NCBI RefSeq assembly: GCF_910592395.1
Contig: NC_088317.1
Coordinates: 12,278,001-12,342,000, forward strand
DNA: 64,000 nucleotides
Origin: Lineus longissimus
Taxonomy: Eukaryota; Nemertea; Pilidiophora; Heteronemertea; Lineidae
Direction of reading: 5' to 3'
The notes below the pieces were generated by a model. That model was not told the DNA's origin, did no database searches, and saw only the letters and a list, made by a program, of their open reading frames with translations. This document shows, piece by piece, positions 24,338 through 35,361 of this stretch (position 1 is the stretch's first letter; every line of letters begins with the position of its first letter). Position numbers and translations under genes: made by a program.

Positions 24338-25194
24338 CTAATTTAGCGCATTATAAGGTAGCCATAAGTAAGGAATGAAACCTAGGTGAGCGTTGTTTTC
24401 CCCTTGACACAGTGAGTTATGGCGAAATTCAAATACTTTGAGCGGCAGTGATTGCTCGGACATTGCAGAGAGTTGTTTGAAGAACAGAATACATTTCTCG
24501 TCCAAGAGTCCTCTCATGCTGCATTTTCCTGTCATAGATTGCGTTATCACAGCTCTGTTGTGTCTGCTGAAGCCATGCAAAAGTTTTAAACAGAAGCGAT
24601 GGGCTCGTTCGAGAATTAGACGGTCCGAATCGGTTAGTTGGGACCAAAGTTCACATCCATAAAGTGCTTTAGGAATGCAAACTAGACGATAAAGTTTTAA
24701 GCTGCAAATCGGGTTGAACGAGTTGGGTTGGATTCCTGGCCCTAAGATTGACATGAGCTTTCAGCTTTTGAGCGGCAGATATTGCAATGTTGGACGCTTT
24801 CGGATACTTGTTCAGTGTTATTCCCAGGTGCACACTGGACATGCTTTGAGCGAGAGACTTAGGTCCCATATTCCATGTACGAAGTTCTTTCAATCGTGCC
24901 CACTGTAGCAGGAATTCACCAAAAACTAGTATTGCACATTTGTCATGGTTAAAGTCATATCTCCATTTTATCGAATATCGGAAACTGCTCGAAAGCACGC
25001 GGTCCATTCCGTGTTTGATTAAGGAGAGTAAAGCTAAGTCATCCGCATGACACGGAGATCCGCAGTTGATTTCGCCGTGTTGAGCACCGTCACCTAGGCT
25101 GTCTAAATTGTCGCATAACTCGTTAATGTACAATATGTCCAGCCATGGCGTCAGTATTCCCCCTTATCTGACGCCCTGGCGAACGTTAAACCAA
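24338..25194 (-). pseudogene. LINE reverse transcriptase, palm to thumb
   Basis: Continues the RT after a frameshift: FNVRQGVR, an in-frame TAA where Gln is expected, then GGILTPW (motif B), LYINEL, and CHADDLALLS (motif C with the catalytic Asp pair). The following segment has motif D/E-like sequence (ILVFGEF, LGITLNKYP). A further frame (24338-24754) covers the thumb/connection: CIPKALYGCELWSQLTDSDR and LERAHRFCLKLLHGF, typical of CR1/jockey/Rex-like LINEs. Broken by frameshifts. Confidence 0.8.
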
Positions 25195-26519
25195 TCAGAT
25201 TTGTACACCGTTTTCGACCACACAGCTTTCAATATCCGAGTAGCACGATTTAATGAGACTCCACAGAGGACCTTGTACTCCAAACATAAATAGTTCGTGC
25301 AGTAGGCCACCATGCCAAACAGTGTTAAATGCCTTGGCGGTATCTAAGAAGCATGCATAGACTTTCGAATGCCTCTCAAGCATTTGTGCAACAGTTTCTT
25401 GCAAAACGAAGGAAGTGGAGACGCAGCTTCTTCCTGTCTGATACGCGCTTTGCTGTTTGTTTTGAAAGGTAATGTTATTTTCAACTATCCTCGCGTTAAT
25501 TCGTGAAAGTATCAATCTTTCTAACAACTTGTACAATGACAGCAACAAAGAAATTGGGCGGTAGCTTTCTGGGACATCTTTATCCTCGAGGTCCACGATG
25601 ATTTTTGCTGATTGAGTTCCCCTGATTTTACTTTTGATAAGTCGAACTGTAGGCGACTTGATATCGTGGTCCGTAAGAAATTTGGCGATCGATTCGGAGG
25701 TTGTGCGGGGCGAAATAAATCCCAAGAAAAGAGGTGCTCTCCTCCGACGTGGTTTGCGTACAACCCCAACGAATCCATAAGCTCCGGTAGAGAGTGAGGC
25801 ATTCTGAGAATGCTCATGCGTTTCGGGCAGTGATTTCGTATTACCAGTACTCCTGGTGACAATTGTCTCGATGTTCCTTGGTGGTTCAAGAGAAATCGAC
25901 TCATGCTGCGGTGATGGAGGTTTAGAGGCTGTAGCAGCAGCATACGTCTCAGGCGACAGTTTCATTTTGGTGATATCGCGTTCAACTACGCTGACCCTAA
26001 AGCGAAGCGCAGTTGTTTCTTTGTGAGTAGCGAGAAGTTCAGTGTTGTCTCTTTCCGAGACAGTCGCAGAAGCGTACGTCTCAGACGACAGTTTCATTTT
26101 GACGATGTCGCGTTCGACTGCGCTGACCCTTGGGCAAAGCGCAGTTGTTTCTTACGTAGCAGCTGGAAGTTTAGAATCGTCCCTTACCATAAGCTTTGAA
26201 ACGTCCTCGGCTATTGATTTCAGATCTGATTTTAACAGTTTTATGTCGTTACGCAATTTGCACACACCAGATTCGTGTGTGTCTTTGAGTCTTTCCCACG
26301 CTAGCTTTGCCTTTTTTCCGTTCTAAGGTCCTCACAAGTTTATCACATTCACCTCTCAGAAGAGCGTTTTTTTTAGATAGATTTCGAATCTGCCCCTCAA
26401 TGACCTCTTTGATATCTTTCAGTTTACCGATCCCCTCGGATCGGCGCGTCTTGGACTCATCCTGACTCTGCTTAACCTCCTTGAGCTCACTTTCAATTTG
26501 TGGTTAATCACTGTTCCGA
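25195..26519 (-). pseudogene. LINE ORF1-like domain fused in frame to RT fingers/palm
   Basis: Minus-strand coding. From about 26519 there is a highly charged heptad-rich stretch (EGIGKLKDIKEVIEGQIRNL, then KLRNDIKLLKSDLKSIAEDV) predicting a coiled coil, interrupted by a frameshift near 26310 and a TAA near 26155. Two 44-codon repeats built on VERDI-KMKLS-ETYA follow. From about 26097 the frame is open for 300 codons: a Ser/Pro linker, a basic RRRR and an RRM-like segment (APLFLGFISPRTTSESIAKF), then the junction at about 25585 and RT motifs ESYRPISLL, KLLERLI and FLDTAKAFNTVWH (motif A, catalytic Asp). The frame shifts at about 25199. The coiled coil plus RRM-like pair resembles LINE ORF1 proteins that bind RNA. 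The fusion must come from a deletion that removed the endonuclease. Confidence 0.75.
25953..26215. repeat. 132-bp tandem repeat in LINE ORF1
   Basis: Two units offset by exactly 132 bp (for example TTCATTTT at 25961 and 26093), equal to 44 codons, so the duplication keeps frame. Each unit encodes VERDI-KMKLS-ETYA-AT followed by a charged segment. Confidence 0.75.
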
Positions 26520-26532
26520 ATGAACCGTAAAG

Positions 26533-26703
26533 AAGTTTAAAATGTCCAAGGATAGAATGCCCGAGAAACAAGGGATTCTCTTATGCGCTTCAACCTCTGA
26601 GCTATTGACGGTCAGGGTCTCTATAGAACCATGTTGCAGAATACAATAGGGACGGACACTTTTTCAAGGAGGGGGGGGGGGGGCATTTGTTACTGTTACA
26701 CCG
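26533..26703 (-). repeat. Second LINE fragment in the same orientation
   Basis: Near-copy of 23883-24045 (from AGAAGTTTAAAATGTCC to TGTTACTGTTACA). Where the first copy has a short AGGGTGG, this one has a G13 run (26671-26683). It is the C-terminal piece of another copy of the LINE, now lying just upstream of the first copy's ORF1. Confidence 0.7.
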
Positions 26704-27378
26704 GCGCCTTTGTTGTGGAAATCGAACCATGGCGGGTTGCCTTTCCATGGAGTATTTACACTCTCAGCTGAATTATCGGTGCACGAACGCTACCCTGATG
26801 GGGATGGGGCCCTTCCTTTGCTGAAAAAGACCTCCTTAATGTCTTCCAACGGGGCTCCATCAATAAATGTTCGTAACAATTAGCAGTCCTTAGCGAATTT
26901 GCTCCGTTTGGCAGAGGCCTTTGTGGTCTTCCGTTTAACGGGCTCGGAGCTTCGACAATCATTCGGACGCAAGTTTAGAGCCCTCTCATATAGTTTGGCC
27001 GTATAGAGTTCTGTTGTATAACGGTCCGTATCGAAATGACAAGAATCTTTTCTACATACGTATCTCTAGGCAGGTTTATAAGTTCATCATCGAAACGCTC
27101 GTACCACAATTGGTCGGGCGGTAGTACATCGCTCTACATTGGACATTGCGAACAGGGCTCGGATAGAGTGTCAGACAAAGAGACATTGAACTTGGAGGAA
27201 TTTACCTCCCCCAACATTTCATCCATCGTTCCAAACTAATACAGTTCACATACGAAAGTTCTTAGCTGGCCTTTTGAGGCTCCTACCTGCCCAATGTTTA
27301 GTTTAACGGTCCAGAGAATAGAAAATTATACGAAAAAAGTGGGAGCTGTCAACCCGACTGCCGGACATGGCGGACATA
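26704..27378. other. No recognisable gene
   Basis: Intergenic; the open frame at 26756-26962 on the minus strand is unsupported. Confidence 0.45.
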
Positions 27379-27443
27379 GCTAACGGAGCGGCCGATAACA
27401 CTTCAGCGTCCAGCTGCTCAATTGGCAAATGGCGGTTAATTAA
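27379..27443. repeat. Second copy of the 23349 repeat
   Basis: Same orientation and about 65 bp matching 23349-23411, with CTAACGGAGCGGCCGATAA at the start. Confidence 0.55.
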
Positions 27444-27649
27444 TAGTCTTACTGAGGAGATGATGCAAGCGGTAAGACACCAATGTTAGAAACCTAACAC
27501 AAATTAAGCAGCCGGTCACGGAATGGTGATGGACTTGCGAGTGTAAGCAGGTTGTAACGGTGCTGTTCAGATGGCACTGCATCTATACAACTTACTCCAA
27601 CACGCCGCTCCAAAAAAATTATTGATCTTTCACCTTTTTTTCTTTTTCA

Positions 27650-27760
27650 TTTTCTTTTAGAATTTAATTGATTAAATTAAATTAAATTAATCAAATTAAT
27701 TAAATTGATTAATTGATTAATTTTTCATTTTATCAATTTTATTTTTTCTTAGTTTTAAGA
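27650..27760. repeat. AT-only low-complexity tract
   Basis: Imperfect TTAAT/ATTAA repeats, almost pure A+T for about 100 bp, lying just beyond the 3' end of the second pogo-like transposase. Confidence 0.8.
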
Positions 27761-27798
27761 AGGTTGCCAATGATGGCTTCCCCCGATGGGCCAGGCGT

Positions 27799-29122
27799 TT
27801 ACTGCTGGTTCTCATCATCTGACGGTTTGACCAACTGCAGACCATGCTCGTCATCGTCTACATCATCGTCGAGAACTGCCTGAGAACCTGTGGCGTCGAT
27901 GTTCCCTGGGCGGAAGGCAACCTCAAAACCATTCACTATGACTTCGGGATTGACAGATTCCCAGGCATTGCTGATTATCTGCACCACATCACTAAGGCCG
28001 ATCTGATCACACTGCCCAGCTTCATCGTATTTTCCTATTCCTATTCATATCTTCCAAGCCTTCCATGCATTTCGAGCGTGACTTTTGAAAGATGTCATGA
28101 CTGTACGATCTAAGGGTTGTGCCATGGAGGTACACCCATCAGGGATGAATTCAAGGATTCCGCCTTCTTCAGTGACACGTAATCCGACCTTCTCAGTGCG
28201 GTATACCGGGTAGCGATCCACCAACAGGGCAAAGTGTTCAGCTTGTGCTGCCTGGACGTACGGTGCGAAGACCTCGTCAAGCCAATGATGGATCGTCTCC
28301 TCATTAACCAATCCGGTTTGAGATGATGTTACAATAACATTTTCAGGAACATCTTCCAACGCATTGAGTTGCCGAAGGAATCCTCTTCGAGGGACGGTCA
28401 TGTGAGCTCGTAGTTTATCGCTATTTGCTGCAACACAGAGAGAAACTGTGAACCTCAACTTGGCATTGGACCTTGACGTTCTGACGTCTTCAGCATCTGC
28501 ACCTTTTTCATTGAGGGTGTAGAGTGGCCGAAAGTCAAACAGTGCGAAAGTTTGGTCCATGTTAAATACAAGGCGGAAGGGTATCCCGAAACGATCAATG
28601 ATTTATGTGACGTCATCACGAAAAGTCTGTACCAGAATTGGACTGCGGTCCTCGTGTTCTTTGTGACTTTTCGATGAGAGATATTCTTTCGCTTCATAAA
28701 TAGTTCAACCCAGCCATTGGATGCATGAAAATCGTGGAGCTACGGTTTTATTTCAGTTACATACGTGTTGTCTGCGGTCTTCAGGTAACGCACCCCACCA
28801 GGCACGAAACAGCTCCATGGCCTTTTCCTGTATCTTCAATGGCAACAGGTAGACATCTGTCTCGCAAATCCTGAAACCAGTTTGAGTTCGTTAACCACCT
28901 CGGGCCACGTGCCAATGGACCTCTGCTTCACCTAACGATCGTTTCCCCTATTTCCCGCATCCTTTCGCTCATGGTCAGCCAGGTCCCACTTTCGAAACGT
29001 GTCGACGGGTACTTTGTAGTGGTTGGCGAATTCTGTCATCGTGGTGATGGTACCATGACTGAGGGCCCTCTCAAAGTCTCTCAAGTATCGCAACTTCTCA
29101 GACACCGAATAGCTCCTTTTTG
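27799..29122 (-). pseudogene. Second pogo-like DDE transposase, decayed
   Basis: Minus strand. The N-terminal HTH reads KRSYSVSEKLRYLRDFERAL, then VPVDTFRKWDLADHERK (about 29122-28935), clearly the same family as the plus-strand copy at 6128. The middle is poorly preserved (KNISHRKVTKNT at about 28690). The core frame 28045-28560 holds MDQTFALFDF (first Asp), FALLVDRYPVYRT (second Asp) and TSMAQPLDRTVM (third Asp). After a frameshift, the acidic C-terminus (NAWESVNPEVIVNGFEVAF, then DDDVDDDE) ends at 27799. Several frameshifts separate these parts. The 5' end stops at the edge of the foldback element at 29120, which probably inserted there. No TIRs were found. Confidence 0.8.
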
Positions 29123-31643
29123 GCTCACCTTAGGGGAGTCTATACAACACCGCAGTGTCCGTCGTCCGTCGTCCGTCGTCGTCGTCGTATCCTATTTTTA
29201 AAACAGTGGCACGTTTCTTAACCGCTAGGGCTATGGACTCAAAACTTTGTATGCATGACCCCCTAGGTCAGATAACATTTGACACTGAATTTCGGGCCGG
29301 TCTAATTCTTAACTTGGCCACTAGGGGGCCAAAACTGAAAACATAAATAGTGTGATATCTCACTTATTAGTGATTTATTTTTGATGAAATTTTTATGGTA
29401 GGTTCTCCTAGCAAGGATATATCACATATCATACAGGTTTTTGATTTGACCTACTTTTCAAGGTCACAGAGGTCAAATGGCATAAATTTGCCGTTTGAGT
29501 GTAACTGTGGCACCTTTTTTTTAACCAATAAAGCTATGAACTTGAAATTTGGTACACATGACTCCCTACATCATATAACCTATGACAACGAATTTCGGTC
29601 TGATCTGATTCTCGACTTGGCCACCAGGGGGCCAAAACTAAAAAGGTAAAAAGTGCAATATCTCGCTTAATAGTGACTTGTTTTCAATTTTATTTTCATG
29701 GTAGGTACTCAGAGCAGGATACATCACATATCCTACGGGTTTTTGATTTGACCTTATTTTCAAGGTTTCTTAACCACGAAAGCTATGAACTTTAAACTTG
29801 GTACACATGACCCCCTAAACCAGATGACCTGTGACACTGATTTTCGGTCCGGTCTGATTCTTAACTTGGACACCATGGGGCCAAAACCAAAAATGTAAAA
29901 AGTGCCATATCTCGCTTATTACTGATTAGTTTTTTGGTAAAAATTTTATGGTAGATACTCTTAGCAAGGATACATCACATATGATGCGGGTTTTTGATTT
30001 GACGTACTTGTCAAGGTCACAGAGGTCAAATGGCGTAAATTGGTCGTTTGAGTGTAACTATGGCACGTTTCTTAACCACTAAAGCTATGAACTTGAAATT
30101 TGGTACACATGACTCCCTACGTCATGTAACCTCGGACACCAATTTTCGATCTGATCTGGTACTCAACTTGGCCACCAGGACGCCAAAACTAAAATAGGTA
30201 AAAAGTGCAATATCTCGTTTATTAGTGACTTGTTTTTGATGATATTCTTGTGGTACTTACTCCAAGCAACGATACATCACATGTCATACCGACTTTGGTT
30301 TGACCTATATACTATACATGTACAATGTTTCTTAACCTGGTTGAATTCCAAAGTACCAAATATCTATACGGTGAGCACAATGGCCACTGGACGTTTCATC
30401 TTTTCCTCAAAGGCTCCATAACTACTACAGTCTGTAGAACGTCCGAGCGGAACGGGTTGCTATGAGACAAGTCACTAATAAGCGAGATATTGCACTTTTT
30501 CCCTTTTTTAGTTTTGGCGTCCTGGTGGCCAAGTCGAGAATCAGATCGGATTAAAGTTCGGTGTTCGATGTTACATGGCGTAGGGAGTCATGTGAACCAA
30601 ATTTCAAGTACATAGCTTTTGCGGTTAAGAAACGTGCCATAGTTACACTCAAACGATTAGTTTACACCATTTGGCCTATGTGACCTTGGAAATTTGGACA
30701 AATCAAAAATCCATATGATATGTGATGTATCCTTGCTAGGAGAACCTATCATCAAAGTTTTATCGAAAACGAGTCACTCATAAGAGAGATATCACACTTT
30801 TTAGGTTTGCCAAATCAAGAATCAGATCGGACCGAAATTCATTGTCAGAGGTAACATGACATAGGGAGTCATGTGTAACAAATTTCAAGTTCATAGCTTT
30901 AGCGGTAAAGAAACGTGCCACAGTTACACCCAATTGGCGAATTTACATCATTTGACCTCTGTGACCTTAAAATTAGGTCAAATCAAAAACCCATAAGATA
31001 TCTGATGTATCTTTGCTAGGAGTACCTAACATAGAAATGTCATCGAAAACAAGCCACTAATTAGTAAGAGATTGCACTTTTTACCTTTTTTACCTTTGGC
31101 CCCCCTGGTGGCCAAGTGAAGAATCAGATCAGACCGAAATTCAGGGTCTGCGGTTATATGACAAAGGGATTCATGTGCACCAAATTTCAAGTTCATAGCT
31201 TTAGCGGTTTAGAAACGTGCCGTAGTTACACTCAAACGGCCAATTTACACCATTTGACCTCTGTGACCTTGAAAAAAATCAAAAACCCGTCTGATATGTG
31301 ATGTACTCTTGCTAGGAGTACCTACCATAAAAATTTTATCAAAAACGGGTCACTCACAAGAGAGATATCACACTTTTTAAGTTTCCACTTCTGGCCCCTT
31401 GGTGGCCAAGTTAAGAATAAGATCGGACCGAAATTCATTGTCAGTGGTCGCCTGACCTGAGGGGTCATGTGTACAAAGTTTCAAGTTCATAGCCCTAGCG
31501 GTTAAGAAACGTGCCACTGTTTTTGAAATAGGATACGACGACGATGACGACGGACGACGGACAACGACGACGACGATGACGACGACGACGCCGCCGGACG
31601 CTGGACACTGCGGTATTGTATAGACTCCCCCACGGTGAGCCAA
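29120..31643. mobile_element. 2.5-kb palindromic foldback element
   Basis: TTGGCTCACC-GGGGAGTCTATACAA at 29120 recurs inverted, ending at 31643. Inside each end is a (GTC)n tract (29156-29190; complement at about 31545-31605). Each 1.2-kb arm consists of about four tandem units of about 300 bp (landmarks GTTTCTTAACC at about 29210, 29515, 29765 and 30067; inverted landmarks at about 30630, 30908, 31209 and 31500). Each unit contains a CAAGGTCACAGAGGTCA motif and a GGCCACCAGGGGGCCAAAAC motif. A non-repeated spacer (about 30330-30450) separates the arms. There is no transposase and no clean target duplication. Confidence 0.75.
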
Positions 31644-31783
31644 CTAGGCCCGCTCGTATTGACGGGCAGCTGCAATTGGTTATTGCTATACAAAGGCCCT
31701 CTGCATAACCATTATGAAGGGGTTTGGCCTGAATATTAGGGATCGACCGTTTGGAGATGAAAAGACAGTACTTTTTTTCTAAA

Positions 31784-32019
31784 CATTAAGAGGTCAGTTC
31801 CAAGAGTGTACAGAAAAACATGATTAACTGATAACACAGCCCAATTCTATGATCCATTGGCTACTAGAATTTATCATTTCCAATGGTGGTCATTACTAAC
31901 AGGTGGTACATGAATTTCTGAACAATCGGGCTTAATGTAGGGCCTATATTGGTATATTTGACCTTCCAATACTAACAGAGGGTGGTATTACCAAGTTTAC
32001 AAGGACTGACCTCTTAATG
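31784..32019. mobile_element. Small TIR element, 236 bp
   Basis: CATTAAGAGGTCAGTTCC at 31784 and its complement (GGACTGACCTCTTAATG) ending at 32019 flank an AT-rich interior with GGTGGTA motifs. Flanks give no clear target duplication. Confidence 0.5.
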
Positions 32020-33544
32020 TGTAAAAGAGAGTATTTTTGGATGTGCATACTCAGTTTTTAACAATGCTCCAAGACTGCTACTCTTAATTCACGTGAATTT
32101 CATCTACAACGTTACCTGCTTTGCGAAGAGACCAAAATCGTAAACCTTGTTAAGTTTGCCAGTGAGTTTCAATGTAAAAATGATGGCCAGAGAGGCGAAT
32201 TTTCTGTGTTCCTCTCCTGATCAAACTTACATTCTTTACAGCATCGAAGTACTTCTCAGTCTTTAATATTCTGTTTCAGAATCCGGGTTTTTTTCTCGTG
32301 TGCAATTCACCTTAACGGTGACGAACATTGTTTTCTCCTATCCTTGAACGAACTTATACAGATGCCTCTAAAACTTATAGTCAACATCGATTTTGATTTC
32401 ATGTAGTTTTTAAAATTATCTGACTTTATACAATAATACTAATATATTCGAAAACAATCCATATGAAATCAAAGTAAGTCGGTTCGTCACAAGTCATGTG
32501 CACATGTAACTGTAGGCATATAGAGAGCTTTTAACATTATTTCCTAATTTTGGACACGTATATTTTGCATTTAAGTTCGATACGTTCCAACTGCTAAGAA
32601 TAAAATGCCTCATCAGTGTGGACAATCTGTACGGTCCAGTCATCCACATTCTCAGGCATGCCCTTAGCCTCCCTCCCTACAGTAAAATGTAGCTTATCAT
32701 TATCCACTACCAGTAAGCCGATTTTATTTGTTTTAAAATTATTTTAGGATTTGAGATGCGAAGGAATCGACTGTTGAAAATTCCGTCACCTTAATGTTAT
32801 AGGAACAATCAGCAAGCGGTCTCCTGATCATGAAGAAAAAACCGGCCGCGCTGATGGTCGGTGGTTTATTAATCAAAGTGATCAGCAATCCAAGCGGCGT
32901 CTTAAGTCGTTTTTAATCAATGGAAACTTTGCGTCTGTTCTTCAGCGAAATTGGTTTTGGCAAGCGTGATAAGACAGTAAACATCGGAGAGAATGAAGTG
33001 TGAATAAAAAAACAAGTTCTTTGTTCGGGACTTTTCATTTCATTATCAATGTCGCCTGAAGGTCATTCCTTGTCAGCCTAGGTTTGTTCGAGCACGTCAC
33101 GGCAAGATCCTGAACGAGAGGTTATTAAAGAACAACAGCAGATATTCATGATTCATGAAAAAGTATGCTTTCATAATGGAAAAATGCATTCATGCTGGTA
33201 AGTGACATCATGTATCTGAAATACAAATGATTTTTTTTGCAATGCGGGCAACCAAGTTTCGCGCACTGAATTACTGGTGTGTGCATGTAGCCATGAATTA
33301 TTGTTGTATTTTGATTCTGACGTTTTTCCAGTTCGTTTTAAAAAGGAACCAACGGTTTGGGATTAAAACCTTTTTTTCCTAACATTATTGATCACATCAC
33401 ATTCATTGGTATTATTAAGGGCAATATCACCCAGCTGCCGGCTGCCCAGTCACCTCCTATTCTTCATAAGTAGTTTCCATCAACCAATAACACAAAGAAA
33501 GGAAAAATTCAAAATCTGACTGAAGGATCAAGCTACAACACAAA
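32020..33544. other. No recognisable gene
   Basis: AT-rich intergenic; no convincing frame or repeat seen. Confidence 0.5.
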
Positions 33545-33910
33545 CTCTCTATTGCGGACACCCATTGGACTGGGCGTTGGTGTCCGTTATATAGAAGCCT
33601 GTCCTTAATAGGGAGGTTATGCCAATATTGTCCAATAAGTGGACTCATGTGTATGAACATGGAGGTCATGAATCCTACATGCATGTTACATATTCCATTT
33701 AGGAGGGGGTGCCTTGATGAAAACAAATCACTGCAATAGAACATCTCTATTAGGGACAACATCGGGACTGAAAAGTGATGTCCTAGTAGAGAGGTGTCCT
33801 GATAAGAGAGGTCAAATTGAATTGAAAGAAACAATTTGGGACCAAATAAATTGTCCTTAAGAGAGAGGTTGTCCTCAATAGAAAGGTGTCCGCTAAGGGT
33901 GGTTCCACTG
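33545..33910. repeat. Repeats of GTCC...TAGAGAGGT units ending in a TIR-like terminus
   Basis: Alternating GTGTCC(N)nTAGAGAGG and inverted CTCTATT(N)nGGACA units fill the region. The right edge reads GGTGTCCGCTAAGGGTGGTT then CCACTG, followed by TA (33911-33912). The complement, starting CAGTGGAACC, resembles a Tc1/mariner-class (Tigger/pogo-like) terminus. No matching left end is seen, so this is probably a terminal fragment. The 158-codon minus-strand frame through it is an artefact of the repeats. Confidence 0.45.
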
Positions 33911-33914
33911 TATT

Positions 33915-35352
33915 TCAAATAATTTGATACCATTTACATGCGCATTCGAATACCTTATGACCTTTCTAGTGGACTGAGGTACAATGTAATTTTAATTTGC
34001 CAAAATTGATATTAGCAAGTTTGTACGTATTTGAATGAGCTACTACGCACCAAGCTTTATTCTTCGTAATTAGAGCACAAGGGGACAAGCAACTCTATGG
34101 TCTGCAACAATATAAGCTTGTATTGATAATGTATTCTGATTGTGATGACCACGTCTGAGCTTGGCAACTTTGTCAATGCGCATGGCAACCATAAATGAAG
34201 TCAATAAACGAAGTTAATGATATCTTCTTTATCTTCAATGAAATACAGCTACAATTGCGGTGGCGGCGATTAACTGTAAATACATAAACAAAAACGACTT
34301 AAGAATTCCCTCAAAGAATAATGCAGTTCAGCTTTAAGGATAAATTTAAATAATAGAGAATCACAGTTTTAGTGTAGTGATTCAATAAAAGAGGGCAGCA
34401 CTGCTGATAGCATAGCAACCAATATTGCTAGCATCACAACGTTATACAAGCATACGTTCTATACAAAACAGCCAAATACCAAAACACATTCAGGTCAGCT
34501 ATACCAGCAGACTTCATAATACTTGGTACTAGTATTGGCAAAAGTAGATAATAACGAAGTCCAGAATCCCGAGCAGCCGATAAACAATGATACGCCCCCA
34601 GTCTCACTAGCGCAACGCACTTTAGAACAACAAACTAATATGATACAAATGTATACCAAGTCCCAAAGCAGCCGAGAATAAAAGCGGTAATAAACTCCGA
34701 AATAAGTCCAAGGCCTAACCAACCAATTTAACCTCTGCTTCTACCGTAATTAAACACTCATAAACTAAACGACTGCGTGCTTTGTTTGAGACTACGACAG
34801 ACACTACACGCCGGTAATGTATACTCTGTACATCTTCTTAGCGTCGATGCTGCATCAAATGAATCAATATTAAAGTCCAATAACTGGGGCGAAACTAACA
34901 GGAATAATAAATGCAAGTGCATTTTCGCTTACCGAAATGTTTGCCTCCTTTGGGATCATCACTTAATTTCTTGCGTTGGCGTTAAAAACGGAAAAATTGC
35001 TTATATCAAAGATAACTAGCTGGATAGCGTATTGTATGCTGCGAGATGTTGATGCAGTGACCTATATACGCCCCCCCCCCCCCCCCCCCCCCACGCTGAC
35101 TAGTGCGCAAACTCCATCAGATAGCACTGCTAGCGCCAAGGCAAACAAGTTTCATTGCGGGATAATTCAGAACTGATAACTTTCATAGGTTTGGCCGTAA
35201 CACTGATGTTGACTCCTATTTGGCCCGAGTTAGTCCTCCATGCGTCGATCCTCTCCATGTGGTCCGATGCACTAGTAAGGCGCTGCCTGGAGCCATGGAT
35301 CTACACTGTGACGTCTTGCAGTAGTTATCGATTTTTCCTTTTTGCTTGACGA
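33915..35352. other. No recognisable gene; contains C22 homopolymer
   Basis: Intergenic. A run of 22 C lies at 35071-35092, the longest homopolymer in the window. Confidence 0.5.
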
Positions 35353-35361
35353 ATCGGGGAG

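Larger units (their letters stand above)
23655..26519 (-). mobile_element. CR1/jockey-type LINE, internally deleted and decayed
   Basis: On the minus strand, from right to left: a coiled-coil ORF1-like region (about 26519-25950), an RNA-binding-like domain (about 25800-25590), the reverse transcriptase (about 25590-24700), thumb/connection (24754-24338) and a C-terminal region ending near 23655 with NMDDCELSGTLLGRQ. The apurinic-type endonuclease that non-LTR elements of this group carry between ORF1 and RT is absent: ORF1 sequence runs straight into RT motifs. Several frameshifts and a TAA inside RT motif B make it inactive. Fragments of the same family lie at 20238 and 26533. Confidence 0.8.

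Noticed and set aside
29120-31643. Regularly spaced repeats as a possible CRISPR-like array
   Set aside because: Units are about 300 bp, tandem and inverted about a centre, in a eukaryotic context; this is a foldback element.
33457-33933. 158-codon minus-strand open frame
   Set aside because: It runs through alternating GTCC/AGAGAGG repeats; the open frame is a consequence of repeat composition.
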